Assembly: GCF_000818395.1 (NCBI RefSeq)
Contig: NZ_JWJG01000028.1
Span: 1,177,946 to 1,241,945, forward strand
Direction of reading: 5' to 3'
DNA length: 64,000 nt
Source of the DNA: Noviherbaspirillum autotrophicum
GTDB taxonomy: Bacteria; Pseudomonadota; Gammaproteobacteria; Burkholderiales; Burkholderiaceae_D
Part shown: positions 58,625 through 64,000 of the stretch, piece after piece
How the letters are laid out: every line of letters starts with the position of its first letter
Numbering within the stretch: the first letter of the stretch is position 1
The notes under the pieces: model-generated
Seen by the model: the letters and a program-made list of their open reading frames with translations, nothing else
Databases searched by the model: none
What the model was told of the DNA's origin: nothing
Made by a program: the position numbers and the translations under genes

Positions 58625-60196
58625 ATGCAAAACGTCATGATCACGGCCGAGGAACTGGAAGCGTTGCGCCAGGCAGCGCAGGAGCGTGACGCGTTGCGCG
58701 GTGAGCTGCGGGTCGTGACGCTCGAGCGGGGCCTGCTCAAGGAACGCGTGCAGGCGTATCTGCACAAGCTGTATGCGGCACGCAGCGAAGCACGCAGTGC
58801 CGGGCAAAAGGATCTGTTCTTTAACGAGGCCGAGACCCTGGCGCCGACTGCCTCCGCTGAGCCTGCCAAAGAGGACGAGCCAGGCGTTGAAGTGGCGAGC
58901 CATCTGCGCAAAAAGCGTGGTGGCCGCAAGCCGCTCGATCCCGCGCTACCGCGCGACGTCGTGCGTCACGAGCTGCCCGAATCCGAGCGTATTTGCCCGC
59001 ATGACGGCAGCGTCCTGATCGAAATCGGTGCCGAGATCAGCGAACAGCTCGACATCATTCCCCAGCAGGTACGCGTGATCCAGCATCAGCGCATCAAGTA
59101 CGCCTGCCCGTGCTGCGATGGCGGCATCAAGGTCACGCCTGCCGCAGCGCGCGTCATCCCCAAGGGCCTGCTGACCGAAGCGGCGCTGGCGTGGATCGTG
59201 ACGGCGAAGTATCAGGATGGCTTGCCGCTGTATCGGCAAGCGGCCTTGCTGCGCCGCTTTGGCGGCGACCTGTCGCGCACCACGCTGGCCGCCAGCGTGG
59301 TGCGCGTTGGTCAGGCAGTGCAGCCGATCATCAACCTGCTGCGCGACGTGCTGCTGGAATCCGAGCTGGTGTACGGCGACGAGACGGAACTGCAGGTGCT
59401 CAAGGAACCGGGCCGCTCGCCGCAGACCCAAAGCTATCTGTGGGCGCAGATGAATGGCACGGGACCGCCGGTGCGCTTGTTCGGCTACTCTCCCGGTCGG
59501 GGAACCAGCCATGCGCTCAAACTCTATGCCGGCATGGCCAAAGGCGCAGTGCTGATGACGGATGGCTATGAGGTCTACAACGCCATCGCGGCGACCCATG
59601 GTCTGGTGCACCTCGGATGCTGGGTCCATTGTCGACGCTACTTCATCGAGGCCGAGGACGTGCTGCCGAAAGAGTCGCGCACACCGCAGCAGCCTGCCAC
59701 GCAATTCATTGCAGCCATCGGCAAGCTCTATGCCGCCGAGGCCCGAGCCAGGCACGCCGACGCGGCCCACCGACAACGGCTGCGCGCCCGCTACAGCGCC
59801 CATGTGCTCAAGCACATCGAGCGCCTGCTGCTGACGTATCAGCCGATCGTCACGCCCAACAGCAAGCTCGGCCGTGCTCTTGCCTATCTGAGTGGGCAGT
59901 GGTCCAAACTGACGCGCTACATCGAGAACGGCCTCTGGCCGATTGACAACAACCAGTGCGAAAACGCGATCCGTCCCTTCGTGATCGGGCGAAAGGGCTG
60001 GCTGTTTGCGGACACCGTCGGCGGCGCTACTGCCAGCGCCAATCTGTATTCCATCATCGAGACCTGCAAGGCCAATAACGTCAATCCGTACGCCTACCTG
60101 ATCAAACTGCTCCGCGCGCTGCCTCTGGCAACTACGGCCGATGATTACGAGGCGCTGCTGCCCTGGAAAATCTCCCTCCCAACGACTCGGTTGTAA
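58625..60196 (+). CDS. tnpC: IS66 transposase TnpC
   Basis: The 523-residue DDE transposase. N-terminal leucine-rich coiled coil (about 8-60), zinc-binding ERICPHDG and CPCC region, then a DDE domain with Asp in [11 protein letters not shown], Asp in [10 protein letters not shown] and Glu in [20 protein letters not shown]. The frame is intact. ATG 58625 is preferred to the long frame beginning in tnpB. Codon use is like the chromosome, so it probably circulates among related bacteria. Confidence 0.93.
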   Translation: MQNVMITAEELEALRQAAQERDALRGELRVVTLERGLLKERVQAYLHKLYAARSEARSAGQKDLFFNEAETLAPTASAEPAKEDEPGVEVASHLRKKRGGRKPLDPALPRDVVRHELPESERICPHDGSVLIEIGAEISEQLDIIPQQVRVIQHQRIKYACPCCDGGIKVTPAAARVIPKGLLTEAALAWIVTAKYQDGLPLYRQAALLRRFGGDLSRTTLAASVVRVGQAVQPIINLLRDVLLESELVYGDETELQVLKEPGRSPQTQSYLWAQMNGTGPPVRLFGYSPGRGTSHALKLYAGMAKGAVLMTDGYEVYNAIAATHGLVHLGCWVHCRRYFIEAEDVLPKESRTPQQPATQFIAAIGKLYAAEARARHADAAHRQRLRARYSAHVLKHIERLLLTYQPIVTPNSKLGRALAYLSGQWSKLTRYIENGLWPIDNNQCENAIRPFVIGRKGWLFADTVGGATASANLYSIIETCKANNVNPYAYLIKLLRALPLATTADDYEALLPWKISLPTTRL

Positions 60197-60294
60197 TCGC
60201 GCTAACAACACGCGAGACTATCCGACAAGGGACGTCCGTCATGGATCGCTTACAAATCGAGTTCCCGGGTTGCTTGCTTCTATGGCTTGCTTCG

Positions 60295-60471
60295 CTAATG
60301 GGGCGGCGCGATTTCACTGAAGCGATATTCGCTCGGCCGTGCCCCGGTCCATTTCCTGAACGCACGGTAGAATGTGCTTGCCTCTGTAAAACCCAATTCG
60401 GCAGCGATGTCGGCAATCGGCTTGTCGGAATTTGGCGCATGCCGCGTTTCGCTGCAGCGGGCGACCGCCAT
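60295..60471 (-). pseudogene. AraC-family regulator remnant (C-terminal HTH)
   Basis: Reads MAVARCSETRHAPNSDKPIA, then DIAAELGFTEASTFYRAFRKWTGARPSEYR before TAG. This is the second helix-turn-helix of AraC/XylS proteins (IADIAxxLGFxExSxFxRAFRKWTGxxPxxYR). The N-terminal domain and first HTH are missing, and a TAG lies in frame shortly upstream. It starts 9 bp after the stop of the secreted-protein gene. A truncated relic rather than a working regulator. Confidence 0.75.
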
Positions 60472-60479
60472 GCCGTCAC

Positions 60480-60875
60480 CTATTTGTCGCTAGCCAGTCC
60501 GCAGGTCCAGCGATGGTCCGGGATGGCTGGAAACACTAAAAAAAACTTATTCGGCCGGTCGATTTTCGTGGCCTGTCCACCATTCAGGTATCCCCCTTTG
60601 AAGGACAGGGTGCCGTTGGCGTCGACCGTGTACATGCCGGTGCTGGGTTTTTCCATGCCCTTGTAGACGTATTTGCCGTCCGCAGTGATGACGAACGAAC
60701 CGCGTGGTGTGTACTGGACCGCTCCCCCGCTATACATGGAAGCGGTGCAGCCATACCTGCCGAGCACTGGTTTAGCGGTCTGAGCCGCAGCCAATTGGCT
60801 TCCTGCCGTGGCCAGTAGCAAAGCTCCCATAAGGAAGGCATGTGCGGTCCTGCATCCCAGTTTTTGCTTTTTCAT
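60480..60875 (-). CDS. Small secreted hypothetical protein
   Basis: A 131-residue protein with a signal peptide (about 30 residues ending AAAQ). The mature part (YGCTASMYSGGAVQYTPRGS, then GMYTVDANGTLSFKGGYLNGGQATKI) is rich in Gly, Tyr and Thr with two cysteines and looks like a small beta-sandwich or lipocalin-like fold. ATG 60875 follows GAGGAAT. Function unknown. Confidence 0.65.
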   Translation of the reverse strand: MKKQKLGCRTAHAFLMGALLLATAGSQLAAAQTAKPVLGRYGCTASMYSGGAVQYTPRGSFVITADGKYVYKGMEKPSTGMYTVDANGTLSFKGGYLNGGQATKIDRPNKFFLVFPAIPDHRWTCGLASDK

Positions 60876-61080
60876 TATTCCATTCCTCGCTGGTTTTCCG
60901 TGCGATCCAATGTTGCGCAGTCGAGATCTTACTTTATCGCGCGGGATCAAAGTTTTGCCAATCCGACGCGAACAACACACGTGTTCGTCCCACTGCAATA
61001 GAACGCCACTGTCACGGTAGTTGTATAGCAAGCCTGCATTTATTCGGACCGACAATGACGAAAAATTCCCCGTGACAGCC

Positions 61081-61215
61081 ATGATGAAGTGGCTGCGTGT
61101 TCAGAACGTTGGCGCGGTCTATTTAAGCCCGACAGCCCTTGGGAAAACGGCTTTGTGGAATTAACAGCAAGCTGCACAACGAATGCCTGAAAAAGTTCAA
61201 AACCTTCTCGTCGTA
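61081..61215 (+). pseudogene. IS3-family transposase remnant (orfB)
   Basis: Across frames the sequence spells KWLRVQNVGAVYL, then SPWENGFVE, then NSKLHNECLKKFKTF, the end of the rve integrase core of IS3-type transposases (family: L.....G....YI.PGSPWENG..ESFNSKLRDELL). At least two frame changes break it. It partly overlaps the end of the chemoreceptor gene on the other strand. Confidence 0.65.
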
Positions 61216-63293
61216 CGGGATGCCACAACCGGTAATGCCGGTAAATTTTCTTCTTCGGCGTGGTAACGTTTTAGGGAAAGCACATTCGATATTTTTGTTT
61301 CCCTGGTGTTGCTCGCGCCATTTGCAGTCTTTGGGGAAAGGGCCTCGCCAGTTTCTAGTATTTCCGTGAAGTCCAGTTTGAATACGCCCACCAGTTGCGC
61401 TAGGCTGCCGGCTTGATCCTTTAATGATGCGGCCGCCGCTGCTGCCTCTTCGACGAGAGCTGCATTCTGTTGTGTCACAGTATCCATTTCGGCGATGGCC
61501 AGGTTGATTTGTTCGATGCCCGATTCCTGCTCGCGGCTGGCATGTGAAATGTCGCTCATGATGTCGGTGCAGCGTTTCACACTGGTGACGATCTCGTCCA
61601 TAGTGCTTCCGGCCTGATTGACCAATATTCTGCCGGCTTCGACTTTGTCGACGGAGTTTTCAATCAAAACCTTGATTTCTTTCGCGGCGCTGGCAGAACG
61701 TTGCGCCAGGTTGCGCACTTCGGAGGCCACGACGGCAAAGCCGCGCCCTTGTTCACCGGCACGTGCTGCTTCCACTGCCGCATTCAGGGCAAGGATATTC
61801 GTTTGGAAGGCGATGCCGTCGATTACACCAATAATGTCGCCGATCTTGCGGGCCGATTCGTGGATAGACCCCATGGTGTCGATGACCTGCGATACCACCG
61901 CGCCCCCTTTGATTGCGACGTCGGAGGCCGACTGTGCCAGTTGGTTGGCACGGTATGCATTCTCGGCGTTCTGTTTGACCGTTGACGTCAGCTCTTCGAT
62001 GGACGAGGCGGTTTCCTCCAGCGAGGCGGCTTGCTGTTCGGTGCGCGAGGATAAATCGAGGTTGCCGCTCGCAATCTGGCTGGAGGCGGTGGCGATGGTG
62101 TCAGTGCCGTTGTGTACCTGGCCGACGATGTTGCGCAGACTATCGTTCATCTCTTTCAGTGCTTGCAACAGCTGGCCGGTCTCGTTCGCGGAGCGGACTT
62201 CAATGTGCACGGACAGGTCGCCGGAGGCAACTTGCTTGGCCACCGCGACCGCTTCATGCAACGGATCGCTCACGGAGCGCGTAACTTGGTAGCCGAGCGC
62301 GGCGATCAGCAGTGTGATTGCAAGGACTGCGGCAATCAGGGTATAGGTCGAATGCTGCCGGTCCGAGGCGCGCTCCGTCAGCATATGGTCGAGCGTGTCG
62401 ATCGTCGTATCGAAAAACTTGGCTTGTTCGTTAATGGATGCGGTCGCCTGGGCAAAATAATCCGCGCCGGCATAATTGTATTGCTCAGACTTGATGATCT
62501 GTTCTGTCGTCAGCTGCAATATTTCAGTACCTTTTGCCATAGCGGTCTGCAGCGGTACGCCAAGATTTGTCTTAATCGCCGGATTGGCAGCAATCGTTTT
62601 TTCGAGCGAGGAATTGATGCTTTCAATGAGCCTTTGAGCCCTTTCGATGAGCACGATCATGTCTGCCCGCTCTTCAATCGTTGCATTTTTGGCGGTCAGG
62701 ATCGCGGCGCCACGGGCACGCATGCGCCCCAGCGTTTCCATCAAGGTTGGCGTCTGCGACAGGCTGGTTTGAATCAAGTGCGAGCTGTCCGCATCAGGAT
62801 CAAGGTCGAGCCCAAAATGATCGATCAGGAAGTCATTGATCTTGAGCAGTCTGGTGATCAGTGCAGTATGTGCGGCAAAGCTTTCTTTGCCAGTAATCGC
62901 ACGGTGCGTCACGTTCTGCGCGAGCGGCGTCCATTGGCTCTTCGCTTCAGACCACAGTGAAGCGATGGCTGGATTATGGATGGCGCTAGCAGCGCCATCC
63001 ATCACGGCAAGCGCTTTGTCGACTTCATCCTGCTTGGCGCTGCGCTGCGTCTGGACGGCATCATTACCGTTTAACACTAGGGCGGACAGTCCGCGATGTT
63101 GTTGTACAAGCTGCACTACTTTTAACAATGCACGGGCGGGCGGGACGCCGCGCGCTTCGGTTTTTGCCGCATTGACTGCCTTGTTCGATTCACTGATATA
63201 CAGGGTGAACGGAACAGCTACCAGTACTACCCCTAGCAAGGCGAGGAGTGCGAATTTTTGCCAGAGAAATAGGCGGCTGAGTAAGGCATTCAT
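61197..63293 (-). CDS. Methyl-accepting chemotaxis protein with NIT-like sensor
   Basis: A 698-residue chemoreceptor. Helix 1 at about 11-30; a large all-helical periplasmic domain with LVQQHRGLSALVLNGN, resembling the nitrate/nitrite-sensing NIT domain; helix 2 at about 322-342; HAMP; and a signalling domain with the hairpin tip GIIGVIDGIAFQTNILALNAAVEAARAGEQGRGFAVVASEVRNLAQRSA. Pentapeptide tether not seen. The long C-terminal tail after the methylation region ends RTTRRF. No che genes are nearby. Signal unknown. Confidence 0.88.
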   Translation of the reverse strand: MNALLSRLFLWQKFALLALLGVVLVAVPFTLYISESNKAVNAAKTEARGVPPARALLKVVQLVQQHRGLSALVLNGNDAVQTQRSAKQDEVDKALAVMDGAASAIHNPAIASLWSEAKSQWTPLAQNVTHRAITGKESFAAHTALITRLLKINDFLIDHFGLDLDPDADSSHLIQTSLSQTPTLMETLGRMRARGAAILTAKNATIEERADMIVLIERAQRLIESINSSLEKTIAANPAIKTNLGVPLQTAMAKGTEILQLTTEQIIKSEQYNYAGADYFAQATASINEQAKFFDTTIDTLDHMLTERASDRQHSTYTLIAAVLAITLLIAALGYQVTRSVSDPLHEAVAVAKQVASGDLSVHIEVRSANETGQLLQALKEMNDSLRNIVGQVHNGTDTIATASSQIASGNLDLSSRTEQQAASLEETASSIEELTSTVKQNAENAYRANQLAQSASDVAIKGGAVVSQVIDTMGSIHESARKIGDIIGVIDGIAFQTNILALNAAVEAARAGEQGRGFAVVASEVRNLAQRSASAAKEIKVLIENSVDKVEAGRILVNQAGSTMDEIVTSVKRCTDIMSDISHASREQESGIEQINLAIAEMDTVTQQNAALVEEAAAAAASLKDQAGSLAQLVGVFKLDFTEILETGEALSPKTANGASNTRETKISNVLSLKRYHAEEENLPALPVVASRTTRRF

Positions 63294-63297
63294 TGAT

Positions 63298-63731
63298 TCA
63301 ACTTTTTGTGGTGGGGGATGCTTGACGTGCTAGAGGGCTAGCGCTTGTGGCTTTGCCTCGACTGCTGCAACGCTGCGCGATAGGCACATGTGCCGAGCGA
63401 AAGAATGGCTGGTATCGCAGTCTGTTGCGTGATCGGTGGCGATATGGCCGACGGGGCAAGGGCGTTGAAATATTGCATGGGCGACTCGTCAGAATAGGGG
63501 GGGGCTGGCCAAATTGAGAACTACTCGTCCTATTCCGTTTTCGGTATTTACATTGCGTAGAGTAAATACCTACCCGATCAAATTCCTTGATATGCAATAA
63601 GTAATTTCTGTATGGAAAGATTTATCCTGCGCGCGGTCGCATGGGCGCAGGATAAATGCTGCCGAAATTGTAATAAGGCGCCGCAGGGAATGCGGCGAGC
63701 GACATTCCCACGGATTGCGTTTTTCACACGT
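63298..63731. other. Spacer between chemoreceptor and ETF-QO
   Basis: About 430 bp. Apart from the palindrome at 63620-63657, no gene is recognised; it should hold the chemoreceptor promoter (minus strand) near 63300-63560, an A/T-rich stretch. Confidence 0.5.
63620..63657 (-). terminator. 13-bp perfect palindrome, likely terminator of ETF-QO
   Basis: ATTTATCCTGCGC (63620-63632) and GCGCAGGATAAAT (63645-63657) around 12 bases, 75 bp after the ETF-QO stop on the minus strand and followed there by CTTTCC. Confidence 0.5.
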
Positions 63732-64000
63732 TTACATTCCCGAATAGTTGGGCCCACCGCCGCCTTCGGGCGTGACCCACACGATGTTCTGCGTCGGGTC
63801 CTTGATGTCGCACGTCTTGCAATGCACGCAGTTCTGCGCATTGATCTGCAACCGATCCTCGCCGCCATCGGTCTTCACGAATTCGTACACCCCCGCCGGG
63901 CAGTAGCGGCTCTCCGGCCCCGCAAACTTCGCCAGGTTGATCTTCACCGGCACCGACGGATCCTTCAGCGTCAGGTGCGCCGGCTGGTTTTCTTCATGGT
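63732..64000 (-). CDS. ETF-ubiquinone oxidoreductase, C-terminal part
   Basis: End of electron-transfer-flavoprotein:ubiquinone oxidoreductase (EC 1.5.5.1), which feeds electrons from acyl-CoA dehydrogenases into quinone. About 89 residues are visible; the frame continues off the right edge. [41 protein letters not shown] leads to the [4Fe-4S] motif [19 protein letters not shown], then a Gly-rich [14 protein letters not shown] end, all diagnostic for the family. Confidence 0.93.
   Translation of the reverse strand, partial: HEENQPAHLTLKDPSVPVKINLAKFAGPESRYCPAGVYEFVKTDGGEDRLQINAQNCVHCKTCDIKDPTQNIVWVTPEGGGGPNYSGM

Larger units (their letters stand above)
57762..60253 (+). mobile_element. Complete IS66-family insertion sequence
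   Basis: A 2492-bp element. Terminal inverted repeats GTAAGCGATCCAT (57762) and ATGGATCGCTTAC (60241-60253) start with the IS66-typical GTAAGCG. An exact 8-bp target duplication AAATCGAG flanks both ends (57754-57761 and 60254-60261), the IS66 duplication length. Three genes tnpA, tnpB and tnpC run in one direction without disruption, so it looks active or recently inserted. It landed 71 bp after the rRNA terminator. Confidence 0.95.

Overview
The window looks like the chromosome of a betaproteobacterium of the Oxalobacteraceae (Herbaspirillum / Noviherbaspirillum / Massilia type). The evidence is a G+C-rich coding bias, an rRNA operon ordered 16S - tRNA-Ile(GAU) - tRNA-Ala(UGC) - 23S - 5S, an rdgC gene, a class II (B12-dependent) ribonucleotide reductase, a trimeric-type porin and many multidomain c-di-GMP and histidine-kinase proteins. 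The genus is an inference from gene content and rRNA, not a database result.

Region by region. 0-7 kb: end of dinB, a secreted transglutaminase-like protein, rdgC, tRNA-Asp, proline iminopeptidase, a SRPBCC protein, a TonB-C lipoprotein and a LivK-type binding protein. 7-13.6 kb: a secreted Ser/Gly repeat protein, a sensor kinase, a three-gene yqjD-yqjE-yqjK membrane-stress operon, an OmpA lipoprotein and a dihaem cytochrome c. 13.7-16 kb: tRNA-Arg(CCG), then a plasmid-type replication module (a TrfA-family initiator preceded by at least 16 same-direction 16-bp iteron-like repeats). 16-25.8 kb: a PAS/GAF/GGDEF protein, an AI-2E-type permease, a sorbosone-dehydrogenase-like lipoprotein, a LuxR-type regulator, a VanZ-like protein and a ChaN-type lipoprotein. 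26-32 kb: nrdJ behind an FNR-type promoter, a TrpB2 tryptophan synthase and a patatin. 32-36.5 kb: a patchy region with REP-like hairpins, a porin, a broken copy of the trpB2 tail, a cytochrome c and oleate hydratase. 36.7-52 kb: glf, a host-attachment-family protein, and a signalling block (hybrid kinase, lone receiver, GAF-EAL, GGDEF-EAL and PAS-kinase-receiver) interleaved with an EamA exporter, a BaiN-like flavoprotein and a lipoate-ligase homologue. 52-57.7 kb: the rRNA operon with promoter, boxA elements and terminator. 57.7-64 kb: an intact IS66 element with an exact 8-bp target duplication, an AraC HTH remnant, a small secreted protein, an IS3 transposase remnant, a chemoreceptor and the end of ETF-ubiquinone oxidoreductase.

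The most interesting item is the trfA-iteron module beside tRNA-Arg: a complete-looking plasmid replication unit sitting among chromosomal housekeeping genes. Second is the FNR-like site centred about 41 bp upstream of a predicted start for nrdJ, which would tie B12-dependent dNTP synthesis to low oxygen. Third is the 32-35 kb segment, where a duplicated trpB2 tail and several REP-like hairpins record local rearrangement.

Coordinates of starts were chosen by ribosome-binding sites and family alignment from memory; no search was run.
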